DNA of 64,000 nucleotides from Syntrophobacterales bacterium (GCA_020346125.1 CP070774.1:1208094-1272093); one strand, 5' to 3'; shown: positions 26,216 through 35,833, numbered from the stretch's first letter. Made by a program: numbers and translations. Notes: generated by a model not told the origin, from the letters alone.

Positions 26216-28261
26216 TCACAAGAGCCCGGGAAATTTCGCTAAGACCGGCGCGAATACCAGCGCAATGATGGACATGAGCTTAATCATGATATTCAGGGAT
26301 GGCCCCGAGGTATCCTTCATCGGATCTCCAACGGTGTCGCCCACAACTCCTGCCTTGTGAGCCTCGGATCCTTTTCCCCCGAAATTTCCCTTCTCAATCC
26401 ACTTCTTTGCATTGTCCCAAGACCCCCCTGCATTTGCCATGGTAATAGCCAGAATGAACCCACTAGCGATGGCGCCCACCAAAAAACCACCGAGGGCCAG
26501 CGGGCCGAGGATAAATCCGATGATAAGAGGGGCAGCAACGGTCATCAATCCCGGGGCTAACATCTCCTTGAGGGCTGCCTTGGTACAAATATCAACACAC
26601 TTCCCGTATTCGGGCTTCGCCTTGCCCTCCATCAATCCGGTAATTTCGCTGAATTGCCGGCGAACCTCGTTGATGATGGAAAAGGAAGTCCGACCGACTG
26701 CCGTCAGCGTCATGGAGCAGAAAATGGCGGGCAACATAGCCCCTATAAAAAGTCCCACGATCACCCTGGCATCCAAAAGGCTGATCTCGGACACCTCGAT
26801 TCCCGCGGCATTAGCATAGGATAACATCAAGGCAAGGGCTGTCAGTGCCGCTGCGCCGATGGCAAATCCTTTGCCCGTTGCCGCCGTTGTATTCCCCAGT
26901 GAATCGAGGGCATCGGTTCGCTCCCTGATCTCAGGTGGAAGCCCCGACATTTCAACAATCCCCCCGGAGTTGTCGGCCACCGGCCCATAGGCATCCGTGG
27001 CCAGGGTAATTCCCAACGTGGAAAGCATTCCAATCCCAGCAATTGCCACGCCGTAAACATCTGCAAAATGGTGGGCAACGATAATCGCGATACCCACCAA
27101 TATAATGGGGGCAAAAGTACTCATAAGGCCGTTGGCAAATCCCCTCACCACCGTGGTTCCCGCCCCCGTTAAAGAGGCCTCCGAGATACGTCGAGTCGGG
27201 GAATAGGCATAAGAGGTATAGTAGTTAGTGCTCTCCCCAATGAGGACACCGGAAACCAACCCTGCAAGGATGGCATAGAAGATTCCTAGATCGGCCTTGA
27301 GCATTGAGACAGCCAGATATGCGAAGATGGCGGTGAGGATGGAGGCCGAGAAGGTGCCGCGACGAAGCGCCGTAAGCAGTGCCTCCATTTCCGGTTTGTC
27401 CCCCACTCGAACAAGGAGGGCCCCTATGATGGATGCGATAATCCCCCCCGAAGCCACCAGCATGGGTAGATACCATGCCACCTTCTCATCCGGAACTAAT
27501 GGCATGCCGCCTTTTATACTGGGCAGCATGGCAATCATGGCCAAGGTAATGGTTGCGATGATGGAGTCGACATAGGACTCAAAGAGATCAGCCCCCATTC
27601 CGGCTACATCCCCCACATTATCCCCTACGAAATCCGCTATAACGGCGGCATTCCTCGGGTCATCCTCGGGGATTCCCTTTTCCACCTTTCCCACTAAGTC
27701 CGCCCCCACATCGGCCGCCTTCGTATAAATACCTCCCCCCGCCCGAGCGAAGATAGCAACCGAAGATGCCCCGAACCCAAAGCCTGGCAGGATGGTCATA
27801 AAATCCGGTCGATTTCCGAAGAGGAAGTAAAGGGCGCTGAGGCCGAGGATGCCAATGCTGACGACGCACATCCCCATCACGCCTCCACCTCGGAAGGAGA
27901 CCCGAAGCCCATGGTTCAGGCTTTTCTGGGCGGCAGAGGCCGTGCGAGCATTGGAGCGGATGGCTATATTCATCCCGATGTACCCCGCAAGGGCTGAACA
28001 GATAGCCCCGAAGACGAAGGAAAGAGAAACCAGCCAACCCAGTATGGGAACAAAACCCAAGATTATGGCCACAGCCACTACAAAAACGGCCAGAATTCGA
28101 TACTCCCGTCCCAAAAAGGCCATTGCGCCTTCCTGGATGGCAGCGGAAATTTCCCTCATCCTCTCCGATCCCTCATCGTTCTTCAAGACGTAGAGGGCGA
28201 GAAAGAGCGCGAAGATCAACCCCAAGATTCCCGAGATGATGGCAATAAACATCTCATCCAT
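26216..28261 (-). CDS. hppA: Membrane-bound ion-pumping pyrophosphatase
   Basis: About 681 residues from ATG 28261, which follows AAGGGGGG; a start ten codons upstream is possible. The protein has about 16 membrane helices and uses pyrophosphate hydrolysis to pump cations across the inner membrane. The substrate site shows YTKAADVGADLVGKVEKG and NVGDVAGMGADLFESY. Alanine in GNTTAATGKG marks the K+-dependent class. The glutamate in DLFESY is in the position found in Na+-pumping members, so Na+ (or mixed Na+/H+) transport is more likely than plain H+; this is an inference. The gene is convergent with the cyclase gene. Confidence 0.95.
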   Translation of the reverse strand: MDEMFIAIISGILGLIFALFLALYVLKNDEGSERMREISAAIQEGAMAFLGREYRILAVFVVAVAIILGFVPILGWLVSLSFVFGAICSALAGYIGMNIAIRSNARTASAAQKSLNHGLRVSFRGGGVMGMCVVSIGILGLSALYFLFGNRPDFMTILPGFGFGASSVAIFARAGGGIYTKAADVGADLVGKVEKGIPEDDPRNAAVIADFVGDNVGDVAGMGADLFESYVDSIIATITLAMIAMLPSIKGGMPLVPDEKVAWYLPMLVASGGIIASIIGALLVRVGDKPEMEALLTALRRGTFSASILTAIFAYLAVSMLKADLGIFYAILAGLVSGVLIGESTNYYTSYAYSPTRRISEASLTGAGTTVVRGFANGLMSTFAPIILVGIAIIVAHHFADVYGVAIAGIGMLSTLGITLATDAYGPVADNSGGIVEMSGLPPEIRERTDALDSLGNTTAATGKGFAIGAAALTALALMLSYANAAGIEVSEISLLDARVIVGLFIGAMLPAIFCSMTLTAVGRTSFSIINEVRRQFSEITGLMEGKAKPEYGKCVDICTKAALKEMLAPGLMTVAAPLIIGFILGPLALGGFLVGAIASGFILAITMANAGGSWDNAKKWIEKGNFGGKGSEAHKAGVVGDTVGDPMKDTSGPSLNIMIKLMSIIALVFAPVLAKFPGLL

Positions 28262-28299
28262 CTTATCCCCCCTTGCTGTTAATTTTTTCACAAAAAAGT

Positions 28300-28857
28300 C
28301 TAATTAAACCGGGACATGGCTATTTGCAACCCTTCGCAGATAAGCGTTTCCACCGATTCGGCCGCACGGCTGATGATTCCCTCCAGCAGGATCTTCTCAT
28401 CATCGCTAAAGGGTTCCAAGACGTAATCGCTGGTATCCTTATATCCTTTGGGTCTTCCAAGCCCGACCTTGATTCGGGAAAATCCTGAACCTGCCAAGAA
28501 CTCCTGAATTGACTCAATCCCCTTATGGCCCCCAGGGCCGCCACCCTGGCTAATCTTTATCCTCCCGAAATCGATATCCACATCATCGTGAATCACGATC
28601 AAATCCTGCTCCGATAAATTGAAGACCTTCATGATGCGGCCCACTGATAATCCGCTAAGGTTCATGAAGGTCAATGGCTTGGCCACAATGGCCTCGTGCT
28701 CCTTGATCAGTCCTCTGCCGAAACGGGTTTTATACCTCCTCTCCCCCAGGCCGATTCCATTTCTCCTTGCTAATTCATCGATAACCAGAAAACCCGTATT
28801 ATGTCGGGTGAACCGATATCTCCTCCCTGGGTTTCCCAAACCAATGATCAAATTCAC
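28300..28857 (-). CDS. pth: Peptidyl-tRNA hydrolase
   Basis: 185 residues. Pth recycles tRNAs released with a peptide attached. The N-terminal IIGLGNPGRRYRFTRHNTGFLVID contains the catalytic histidine in RHNTGF, KPLTFMNLSG and IHDDVDIDFG carry the asparagine and aspartate, and QGGGPGGHKGIESI is the standard glycine loop. The gene is 11 bases after rplY and ends the ispE-spoVG-prs-rplY-pth series. No anomaly. Confidence 0.96.
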   Translation of the reverse strand: MNLIIGLGNPGRRYRFTRHNTGFLVIDELARRNGIGLGERRYKTRFGRGLIKEHEAIVAKPLTFMNLSGLSVGRIMKVFNLSEQDLIVIHDDVDIDFGRIKISQGGGPGGHKGIESIQEFLAGSGFSRIKVGLGRPKGYKDTSDYVLEPFSDDEKILLEGIISRAAESVETLICEGLQIAMSRFN

Positions 28858-28868
28858 AAAAAGACCTA

Positions 28869-29531
28869 CTATTTGTTGCCCTCCGGCTCCCCCTCGACCT
28901 CTTCCGCGCCTTCCTCGGCCTCCTCTACCTCAGCTATCTCTTCCTCGACCTCCTCTTCAACGACCACCTTCTCTACCGTAGGCGGTACTACGGTAGCAAG
29001 GGTGGTAGTGGGATCGACAAGGGCTTTTCCCTTCTCCAGCTGGATATCGCCGATATGAATTGTATCCCCTATTTCCAGGTGACGTACATCTACCTCTATG
29101 TTTTGCGGAATATCCCCGGGAAGACACTCCATCGTAATCTCCCTCGTTATCTGCTCCAGGACCCCCCCCATCTTAACACCTTCGGGTTTCCCCACAAGGA
29201 CGATGGGCACCTCCACGCTGATCTCCTCATCCATCACTACTTCGAATAGATCGGCATGGATGCATTGATCCTTAATGGGATCGATCTGTAAATCCCTTAC
29301 CACTACCACTTTCTGAGCCGCCTTCTTCCCGTCTTGAATCATCAGATCGATGAGCACGTTCTCTCCCATTTGAATGGTCTTCATCAACTCCTTGGGGTCT
29401 ATGGTAAGGGGGACCGGGTCCGTCTTAGGGCCATAACAAATGGCTGGTGCCTGTCCCTTCTGGCGCAGTTTTTTTGATGCCTCCTTCCCAAATTGGGTTC
29501 GTAATTTAGCCAAAAGCTTTGGTCTGGGCAT
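28869..29531 (-). CDS. rplY: Ribosomal protein L25 (Ctc/TL5 form)
   Basis: 220 residues from ATG 29531, with AGGAGG at good spacing. This is the long CTC form: an N-terminal 5S rRNA-binding L25 domain (about 1-90) and a TL5-like beta domain (about 95-185, VEVPIVLVGKPEGVKMGG), followed by an acidic Glu-rich tail of about 35 residues. It binds 5S rRNA in the central protuberance of the 50S subunit. The acidic tail is common in this form. It follows prs by 19 bases. Confidence 0.95.
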   Translation of the reverse strand: MPRPKLLAKLRTQFGKEASKKLRQKGQAPAICYGPKTDPVPLTIDPKELMKTIQMGENVLIDLMIQDGKKAAQKVVVVRDLQIDPIKDQCIHADLFEVVMDEEISVEVPIVLVGKPEGVKMGGVLEQITREITMECLPGDIPQNIEVDVRHLEIGDTIHIGDIQLEKGKALVDPTTTLATVVPPTVEKVVVEEEVEEEIAEVEEAEEGAEEVEGEPEGNK

Positions 29532-29550
29532 CCTCTCCTCCTTCAAATCC

Positions 29551-30522
29551 TCAAACGAAGAGCGAGCTCACCGATTCATCCAGATGAATCCGCTTAATGG
29601 CCTCCGCTAATAAGGGAGCCACGGTTAAAACCTTCAATTTTTTACATGAGACCGATTCGCCCCTCAAGGGAATGGTGTCGGTAACGATGACCTCCTGCAA
29701 GGGAGATTCCATCAGTCTATCTACGGCCCGTCCGGAGAGGACTGGATGGGTGCAATAGGCATAAACATTTTCGGCACCTTCCTCCTTCAGGGCAAAGGCC
29801 GCATTGAATAAGGTTCCCGCGGTATCGACCATATCGTCGAGGAGAATCGAGTTCTTCCCCCTTACATCGCCAATAATGTGCATCGCCTTAGCCACGTTGG
29901 GAATATCGCGCCGCTTATCGATAATCGCCAGGGCGACGTTTAACCTCTTCGCAAAAGCCCGAGCCCTCTCCACGCCTCCCGCGTCGGGGGATACGATCAC
30001 CAGATCGCGTTGAAATTGCTCCCCCAGGTAGTCCAATAAGATAGGAGATGCATAGAGATGATCCACGGGTATGTTGAAGAAGCCTTGGATTTGACTGGCG
30101 TGGAGCTCTATCGTCAGAATTCGCGAGGCCCCTGCCGCGGTAATGAGGTCGGCAACCAATTTAGCGCTGATGGGGGCCCTGGGGAGCACCTTCTTATCCT
30201 GTCTGGCATAGCCATAATAGGGAATCACCGCATTGATCCTCGCGGCCGAGGCCCTCTTCAAGGCATCGATGAGGATTAATAGTTCCATCAAGTGATCGTT
30301 CACAGGCGGGCAGGTGGATTGAACGGCGAAAACGTCCATTCCCCTCACGCTTTCGTTGATCTCCACATTAATCTCCCCATCGCTGAATTTTTTAACCTGA
30401 GCTTTTCCCAGGGGAATGCCGAGGTGTTCACAGATCATTTGGACGAGGGAGACATTGGAACTCCCCGTAAATACGCGCAATTTATTGAAAATGCCCAATC
30501 CCCCTTCCCTATCAAACTCCAT
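29551..30522 (-). CDS. prs: Ribose-phosphate pyrophosphokinase
   Basis: 323 residues, class I PRPP synthetase, which makes PRPP from ribose 5-phosphate and [11 protein letters not shown] near the start, the flexible loop [26 protein letters not shown], and the ribose-phosphate loop [13 protein letters not shown] are all present. The ATG at 30522 has an AAGGTGG site. It stands 68 bases after spoVG in a conserved order. PRPP is used by pyrE and by the purine pathway upstream of purC, both in this window. Confidence 0.96.
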   Translation of the reverse strand: MEFDREGGLGIFNKLRVFTGSSNVSLVQMICEHLGIPLGKAQVKKFSDGEINVEINESVRGMDVFAVQSTCPPVNDHLMELLILIDALKRASAARINAVIPYYGYARQDKKVLPRAPISAKLVADLITAAGASRILTIELHASQIQGFFNIPVDHLYASPILLDYLGEQFQRDLVIVSPDAGGVERARAFAKRLNVALAIIDKRRDIPNVAKAMHIIGDVRGKNSILLDDMVDTAGTLFNAAFALKEEGAENVYAYCTHPVLSGRAVDRLMESPLQEVIVTDTIPLRGESVSCKKLKVLTVAPLLAEAIKRIHLDESVSSLFV

Positions 30523-30590
30523 AAAGCCACCTTACTAATCTCAAGAATGATCGGATCGCTAAACGTGAAAAAGTTATTCTACCCACAATA

Positions 30591-30854
30591 TTACTCCATT
30601 CTCCCAATCTCCCTTTCGTACTCGGCCAGAACTTTGGACTCAATTATCTCCCTCGTTTCGTTATTCAAGGGGTGCGCTATATCCCTGAATGTGCCGTCCT
30701 TTCTTTTCTTGCTGGGCATGGCGACAAACAACCCGTTATTTCCCTTTATCACCTTCAAATCCCTTACCACGAAGCACCTGTCGATGGTAATCGTTACATA
30801 TGCCTTTAGCTTCTCTTCATCAACGGGAAAAACCCTCACTTCTGTAACTTCCAT
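30591..30854 (-). CDS. spoVG: SpoVG family RNA/DNA-binding regulator
   Basis: 87 residues. The family segment [59 protein letters not shown] is complete. SpoVG proteins bind nucleic acid and act as global regulators in firmicutes; they also occur outside spore formers, including deltaproteobacteria, where the position between ispE and prs is conserved. It follows ispE by 24 bases. Confidence 0.95.
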   Translation of the reverse strand: MEVTEVRVFPVDEEKLKAYVTITIDRCFVVRDLKVIKGNNGLFVAMPSKKRKDGTFRDIAHPLNNETREIIESKVLAEYEREIGRME

Positions 30855-30878
30855 GTTCGCCCCCTTTGTATGAGGATA

Positions 30879-31742
30879 TTAAATGCATTTGGCCAGATAA
30901 ACCGCCCACCTCCTTTCCCCGTATTTGGAATTCAATTTTCGATAAGCGTTTTCAGCTCTCCTTTTATGGGAAAAGAGCCCGAAAACTATCGGGCCACTTC
31001 CCGTCATCAACGAGCCCAGAGCACCTTGTGAAAGCAGATCCCCCTTAATCCCATCAATTTCTGGATATGCCGCAATGGTAACGCTCTCCAGATCATTGTG
31101 CAGGATACGGGTAAGGTGGCCGATATCATTGAAAAATAAAGGAAGTTTAATATGGATAGGCCTCTTTGTCAACTCAAAATTTAATCCTTCATAGGCCCAT
31201 CGGGTGGATACCTCCCAGCCGGGATTGACCAATACAAGCCAGATAGAGGAAGGGATTTCCACGGGTTCAAGCTTTTCCCCAATACCGGTAGCAATTGCCG
31301 TCTTCTCAAGGATGAAAAAGGGAATATCAGCGCCGATCCCAGCCCCTATCGCCATGAGCCGCTCCTTGGAGAAATTGAGTTTCAAGATCCCGTTCAACCC
31401 CATCAATGTACTAGCCGCGTTGCTCGATCCACCACCGAGACCTGATGAGATGGGAACTTTCTTCTGAATGTGGAGATCAATTCCAATTCTGGCCTCCGCC
31501 GCCTCTAAGAGGGATGAGGCCGCTCGATAGGCAAGGTTTCCCTCTTTAACCGGAAGGCGAGGTGAATCGGTGCTGACCGATATCCCCTGTTCTCCCTTTA
31601 ACGATATTCTCAACGTATCGCATAGACTGATCCTCTGTAATATTGTCCTAATCTCATGATATCCATCTCCGCGCTTCTTGAGGACCTCAAGCCTCAAGTT
31701 CACTTTCGCTGGGGAGAGGAGTTCTATAGAAGGGAGGGACAC
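30879..31742 (-). CDS. ispE: 4-diphosphocytidyl-2-C-methyl-D-erythritol kinase
   Basis: 287 residues. IspE phosphorylates CDP-ME in the MEP isoprenoid pathway; IspG of the same pathway is at 47908-48972. The GHMP fold is shown by LLSPAKVNLRLEVLKKRGDGYHEI, the ATP loop VPISSGLGGGSSNAAS, and TGSGPIVFGLF. The GTG at 31742 is very close to its purine-rich site (AGAGGAG), so the exact start is uncertain. It opens the ispE-spoVG-prs-rplY-pth series. Confidence 0.94.
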   Translation of the reverse strand: MSLPSIELLSPAKVNLRLEVLKKRGDGYHEIRTILQRISLCDTLRISLKGEQGISVSTDSPRLPVKEGNLAYRAASSLLEAAEARIGIDLHIQKKVPISSGLGGGSSNAASTLMGLNGILKLNFSKERLMAIGAGIGADIPFFILEKTAIATGIGEKLEPVEIPSSIWLVLVNPGWEVSTRWAYEGLNFELTKRPIHIKLPLFFNDIGHLTRILHNDLESVTIAAYPEIDGIKGDLLSQGALGSLMTGSGPIVFGLFSHKRRAENAYRKLNSKYGERRWAVYLAKCI

Positions 31743-31841
31743 GTCTCCTCTTACCTCATTGCGTAGCTCTTCCTATGCGACATCCATTTTTTCCATCGAT
31801 GGGGAAAAAGAGAGGGATCTCGGGGGAAAAATGTATGGCGT

Positions 31842-32306
31842 TTATTGGGATTCAATTGGCCCTACCCTCACCTCCACTTTCGCCCTCTCCATACCAGTGG
31901 GCAGAATAGTGATCACACACCCCCATCCCGGTTTGTTAAAGGTTAGCAGGGCATCATCCCTTTCAAAATTGCTGACTAATCTCCAGCCATGAATAACCAT
32001 ATTTTCTTTAAAGAATTGGGCCAACTCCCCCAGCTTTGCCTTTCCCGCGTAGACCAAAATGCCCGCCTTAATCGCTTCCGATTCGTAGATAAATGATTCC
32101 TTCTTCTCAATCCCAAGGGAACGGGGGATGGGGACGTCTTCGAAACGATACGTACCAGCGGGTGTTGGAATCATCTCGCTTCTCTTAGCCTCAGGGGTTT
32201 GGGCGCATCCAATCACCGTTGCCAGCACCAAGGTCCCGGCCAATGCGACATACCAACAACCCTTTGGACAAGATTCCACCTTCGTCACTTTTAGCCAAGA
32301 ATTCAT
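31842..32306 (-). CDS. Putative lipoprotein of unknown function
   Basis: About 154 residues from ATG 32306. A hydrophobic signal (WYVALAGTLVLATVIGC) ends in the lipobox VIGC near residue 34, so the mature protein would be lipid-anchored. The globular part has IPRSLGIEKKESFIYESEAIKAGILVY, then LAQFFKENMVIHGWRLVS and DALLTFNKPGWGCVITI. That pattern resembles a small lipoprotein group I recall in deltaproteobacteria, without known function. A TTG 11 codons upstream is an alternative start. The gap to ispE is 99 bases. Confidence 0.65.
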   Translation of the reverse strand: MNSWLKVTKVESCPKGCWYVALAGTLVLATVIGCAQTPEAKRSEMIPTPAGTYRFEDVPIPRSLGIEKKESFIYESEAIKAGILVYAGKAKLGELAQFFKENMVIHGWRLVSNFERDDALLTFNKPGWGCVITILPTGMERAKVEVRVGPIESQ

Positions 32307-32518
32307 CGTCGTACCCCCAACTAAGTTAATGGAAAACAACCACTGAAATATTGAACTATATATAGGAAATCACGAAATCTTTCAAGGTTTTATTGTGAGA
32401 ACTCTCCTAAGTTTCTGGAGAACAACGACTATCGACGACCGTCATATAGTATGCGAGGGCAAACAGAACCGGGGACCCACATAAATATTTTTGTATGGGA
32501 AGGGATACAGGAAAATTC

Positions 32519-32579
32519 CAAATACTAATATCTCAGGTATAAACAATATCAAATGACCAAAACGTTTAGGATTTAGTTA
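32519..32579. repeat. AT-rich AAATGACCAAA-type repeat
   Basis: AAATACTAATATC...TAAACAATATCAAATGACCAAAA resembles the arm of the inverted repeat at 9833-9940. It lies in the 337-base gap 32307-32643 between the lipoprotein and ferredoxin genes; nothing else is seen there. Confidence 0.5.
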
Positions 32580-32643
32580 GTTGAATTGAGGATGTGGAGC
32601 GACGCGACTTTAGGATTTAATCCTCGTCTCGAATGCAAAGGGT

Positions 32644-32826
32644 TTAATCATCAACCATTGCGATGGCACTGACGGGGCACTGGTCTTCACAGGCCCCACA
32701 TTCGATACATTCCTCCAGATCTATCGCTTCTGGCATTTCATTTATCCATTGATAAACGTCGCTTGGGCAAATCTCAACGCAAACGCCACAGCCGTTGCAA
32801 GCCTCCTTATCGAGTTCCGGATGCAT
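32644..32826 (-). CDS. Two-cluster 4Fe-4S ferredoxin
   Basis: 60 residues from ATG 32826 (MHPELDKEAC); a GTG 14 codons upstream is an alternative start and neither has a strong ribosome-binding site. Two complete cluster motifs are present: CNGCGVCVEICP and CIECGACEDQCP, giving two 4Fe-4S clusters. It would carry electrons in the cytoplasm. The gene follows the NifU-like gene by 75 bases, and trxB lies further upstream, so a redox/Fe-S grouping is suggested. Confidence 0.88.
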   Translation of the reverse strand: MHPELDKEACNGCGVCVEICPSDVYQWINEMPEAIDLEECIECGACEDQCPVSAIAMVDD

Positions 32827-32901
32827 GGAGCGTCTCTTCAACGAGCGAAACGGGTAAATCGGTTCCACAAAAATCCCGGGATAAAAAGCATACCCGACGG
32901 G

Positions 32902-33120
32902 CTAAATGGTCTCTACTCCCTTTACCTCGGGGACTTCTTGTTTTAATACCCGTTCCACGCCCATCTTGAGGGTCATCTGTGACATCGGACAGTCACCGCA
33001 GGCACCGGTCAGCTTAACCCTCACCACTCCTTCTCGGATATCGATCAACTCGATATCGCCTCCGTCGGCTTGCAGGGCCGGCCTGATCTTCTGCAAGGCC
33101 TTTTCCACGTCTTCCCTCAT
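32902..33120 (-). CDS. NifU-like Fe-S scaffold domain protein
   Basis: 72 residues, a stand-alone NifU C-terminal (Nfu) domain. VEKALQKIRPALQADGGDIELI and VRVKLTGACGDCPMSQMTLKMGVERVL are the signature; C-G-D-C is the cluster-binding CxxC pair. It would assemble or carry an Fe-S cluster to target proteins, possibly to the ferredoxin encoded next. It lies 130 bases after trxB. Confidence 0.93.
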   Translation of the reverse strand: MREDVEKALQKIRPALQADGGDIELIDIREGVVRVKLTGACGDCPMSQMTLKMGVERVLKQEVPEVKGVETI

Positions 33121-33250
33121 CTTGCCTCCTCCCTGTATTCGCGTTCAGCCCCTTCTCCCTTTGTATTGCCTAAGCCTAATCGACCGGGATTTTCTTCTTT
33201 AAAGCTTCAGGTACTCTTTATCAAAGTATATCGAGATGAGGGGGATGAGT

Positions 33251-34219
33251 TCAAGTGTTTTCCCGCTCCTCCAGGTACTTTTCCACCGCGAAGGCAGCCG
33301 TCGCCCCATCCCCCACAGCTGTTGCCACCTGCCTCAGCATTTTTTTTCGGGCATCTCCCGCCGCGAAAATGCCATCTACCGATGTTTGGAGGTTGTTTTC
33401 GTCGACGAGTATATATCCACTTTCATCCAATTCGACCACGCCCCTGAGAAATGCCGTCTTGGGCTCAATCCCGACGAACATAAAGACACCTTCCGTTGGG
33501 ACCTCGCTCACCTCACCAGAGGTGACGTTTTTTACGAGGATGCTCTCCACAGTTTGATTCCCCTTAATCTCCTCGACAACGGAATTCCAGAGAAAATTGA
33601 TCTTGGGGTTCGAAAAGGCCCTCTCCTGATAGATCTTCGTAGCCCTCAGGGCATCCCTCCTATGGATAATGGTAATTTCCTTTGCGAATTTGGTTAAGAA
33701 GAGCGCCTCCGTCAATGCAGAATCCCCTCCTCCCACGACTACGATCTTGTTATCCTTGAAGAATGCCCCATCGCACGTCGCGCAGTAAGAAACCCCACGC
33801 CCCGTAAATTTGGCTTCCCCGGGAATGCCCAGTTTCCGGTATTCCGTCCCCGTGCAGATGATGATGGCCTCCGCTCGATACTCTCTATCAACCGTCTTTA
33901 CTAGTTTCTCGCCGCTCGTCAATTCGAGGCCGATTACCTCCCCCATTTCCGTCATCAGACCGAACCGTTTGGCGTGCTCCTCCATGATGGCGGTCAAATC
34001 TGCCCCGGAAATCCCTTGCGGAAAACCCGGGTAATTCTCGACAATATCCGTGGTCATCATCTGCCCGCCCACGCTTATCCCCTCTAAAAGGAGGGTATTG
34101 AGCCTTGCCCGAGATGCATAGAGTCCTGCCGTTAAACCCGCGGGTCCCCCCCCGACAATGACGACATCATAGATTTCTCCACCGCGGTTTTTTTCGGATT
34201 TGGTTAATGTCCGGCTCAT
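33251..34219 (-). CDS. trxB: Thioredoxin reductase
   Basis: 322 residues from ATG 34219, with AAGGAG upstream. The FAD loop VVIVGGGPAGLTAGLYASRA, the redox pair CATC in SYCATCDGAFF, the NADPH loop VVGGGDSALTEAL, and the final FAD segment GIFAAGDARKK are intact. It passes electrons from NADPH to thioredoxin in the cytoplasm. It may lead a transcript with the NifU-like and ferredoxin genes. Upstream is the long repeat region 34240-35142. Confidence 0.95.
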   Translation of the reverse strand: MSRTLTKSEKNRGGEIYDVVIVGGGPAGLTAGLYASRARLNTLLLEGISVGGQMMTTDIVENYPGFPQGISGADLTAIMEEHAKRFGLMTEMGEVIGLELTSGEKLVKTVDREYRAEAIIICTGTEYRKLGIPGEAKFTGRGVSYCATCDGAFFKDNKIVVVGGGDSALTEALFLTKFAKEITIIHRRDALRATKIYQERAFSNPKINFLWNSVVEEIKGNQTVESILVKNVTSGEVSEVPTEGVFMFVGIEPKTAFLRGVVELDESGYILVDENNLQTSVDGIFAAGDARKKMLRQVATAVGDGATAAFAVEKYLEERENT

Positions 34220-34409
34220 TCCTTCTCCTTTCTTCAAAATCCTCTCGCTGAACTACAAAGAAATTTATATGGTATTTATCAGAACGTGTCAAATCGAATC
34301 CAGCTGCAGTTTCCGAGAACGCTGTTGTCTTCGTATGCAATCTGCCGACGAGGGTGATTCAGAAGGGGAAATCCAAAACATACTTCTCCCCTACCCTGCC
34401 TACTGTTTA

Positions 34410-35045
34410 CCCTTTAGCCTTTAGCCTCCAACCTCAGGCATTACCCAGACCGCAACACTGTTATTCGACTGCATCACCGCAGAACCATAGTACAAATTGC
34501 CTTTAATCTCTCCATTTGAACATTGAACTTTGACATTGACTCTCGTGTTCGTGATGATTAGGACCGAAGACGGCGGACGGCAGACCGCGTTAGAGGATCG
34601 TGTTCGTGATCGCATGTTCCATGCTCGTGATATGTGTCCGTGCTCGGGGTTCGGACCTCGTCATTTGTCATTTGAACTTTCCATTCTTAACCAATTTAAC
34701 CAATTAAACGAATGAAACCAAGCAACTAATTCACTTATGTCATTTGATATTTGAAATTTTGCCTTCCGCCTCTAACCTTTGACCTCTGCCTCAAGCTTAA
34801 CCTCAACCTGCTTTTTCTTACTGCCTACTCCTTACTCCCTACTCCTTACCCTATCCTCTCTGCCTTAACATCTTAATTCTTCACTCTCCATTCTTCATTC
34901 TCAATTATCAATTCTTACTCCTTCCCCTCAACCCTTACTTCTTCACTCTTAATTCTCAATTCTTCAGTCCCCATTCTCCCCTCAACCTTAACCATAACCT
35001 TAGCCTCTCTTCTCCCTCCTCTCAACCTCGGCCCCTGCCCCTGAG
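34410..35045 (+). repeat. Composite repeat region: pyrimidine-rich 7-nt-period tracts and CGTG array
   Basis: The 923-base gap between trxB and ndk is almost all repeat. From left: CTCCAACCTCAGGCATTACCC (also at 59348), a GC-rich CGCAGAACC piece, TTTGACATTGACTCTCGTG and a CGTG array (34525-34655), then pyrimidine tracts. Positions 34839-34913 are identical over 75 bases to 45103-45177. Within them the units TCTTAAT, TCTTCAC, TCTCCAT, TCTTCAT, TCTCAAT, TATCAAT follow without a break, a strict 7-nt period. No gene is seen. Confidence 0.8.
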
Positions 35046-35062
35046 GGCAACAGAAGGATAAC

Positions 35063-35092
35063 TTGACAAGGCCAGTTGCTCCAATGTACATT
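35063..35092 (+). promoter_or_regulatory. Promoter of ndk
   Basis: TTGACA (35063-35068), 18-base spacer, TACATT (35087-35092). It begins right where the pyrimidine-rich repeat ends. Confidence 0.6.
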
Positions 35093-35142
35093 CTCCTCGT
35101 CCGATCTCTTGAAATTTCCCTCAAGCATTCTCGGAGGTAGCT

Positions 35143-35559
35143 ATGGAAAGGACATTGTCCATCATCAAGCCGGACGGAGTTGAACGGGGGTTAATCGGCG
35201 AAGTGATCAAGAGGTTCGAGGATAACGGCTTGAAGGTGATTGCCATGAAGATGGTGAAGATGTCCAAGGAGGAAGCAGAGGGGTTTTACCACGTTCATCG
35301 GGGAAAAGCATTCTTTGAGAGCCTCACCACATTCATGTCTTCAGGCCCAACCGTGGTCATGGTCTTGGAAGGGGATAACGCAATCCAGAGGGCGAGGGAT
35401 TTGATGGGGGCCACCAACCCTCAGGAGGCAGCCGAGGGGACCCTCCGAAGGCAGTTCGGGTCGAATATCGAAAGTAATACCGTTCACGGGTCCGATGGCC
35501 CCGATACAGCGACATTCGAAATCGACTATTTCTCTAATGACCTTGAAATAAGCCGATGA
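35143..35559 (+). CDS. ndk: Nucleoside diphosphate kinase
   Basis: 138 residues, standard length. Ndk moves the terminal phosphate between NTPs and NDPs through a phospho-histidine; the active-site histidine is in SNTVHGSD near residue 116. TLSIIKPDGVERGLIGEVIKRFE and GATNPQEAAEGTLRRQFG are the other signatures. GGAGG precedes the ATG. It is followed by a repeat and then the methylthioadenosine operon. Confidence 0.97.
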   Translation: MERTLSIIKPDGVERGLIGEVIKRFEDNGLKVIAMKMVKMSKEEAEGFYHVHRGKAFFESLTTFMSSGPTVVMVLEGDNAIQRARDLMGATNPQEAAEGTLRRQFGSNIESNTVHGSDGPDTATFEIDYFSNDLEISR

Positions 35560-35589
35560 AGGACTTCGTATAGAGAACTCTGAATAACT

Positions 35590-35724
35590 GGAAAAAGGAG
35601 CTCTGAGCGCAAAATTATAGTGAATTGAATGAGATTTTGTACTGCTCTAACTGTATGACTGCAGCACTGCGACACCGCAGAACCGCAGCACCAATCTTTG
35701 AGCGGCGAGGAGCGACTTTTTCAT
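35590..35724. repeat. GAGCTCTGAGCG-family dispersed repeat, copy 2
   Basis: It starts GGAAAAAGGAGCTCTGAGCG and then follows the same order of segments as the copy at 3443-3574 (TTATAGTGAATT, TTTTGTACTGC, GACTGCAGCAC, CCGCAGCACCAAT, GGCGAGGAGCGACTTT), with a short insertion inside the CGCAG part. It lies between ndk and the phosphorylase gene. Confidence 0.75.
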
Positions 35725-35833
35725 AGCTTTCTATCGGGGTTTGACACATACCGAAAGATCCCTTAGCATAAAAAGGGGAGGACTTCTTCCCCTCCGAGAT
35801 GCGAATACAGTATTCCTTCACTGGAGAATATAG

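Noticed and set aside
34839-34913. Possible CRISPR-like repeat array
   Set aside because: Units are 6-8 bases with no spacers and no cas genes; they are degenerate short-period repeats.
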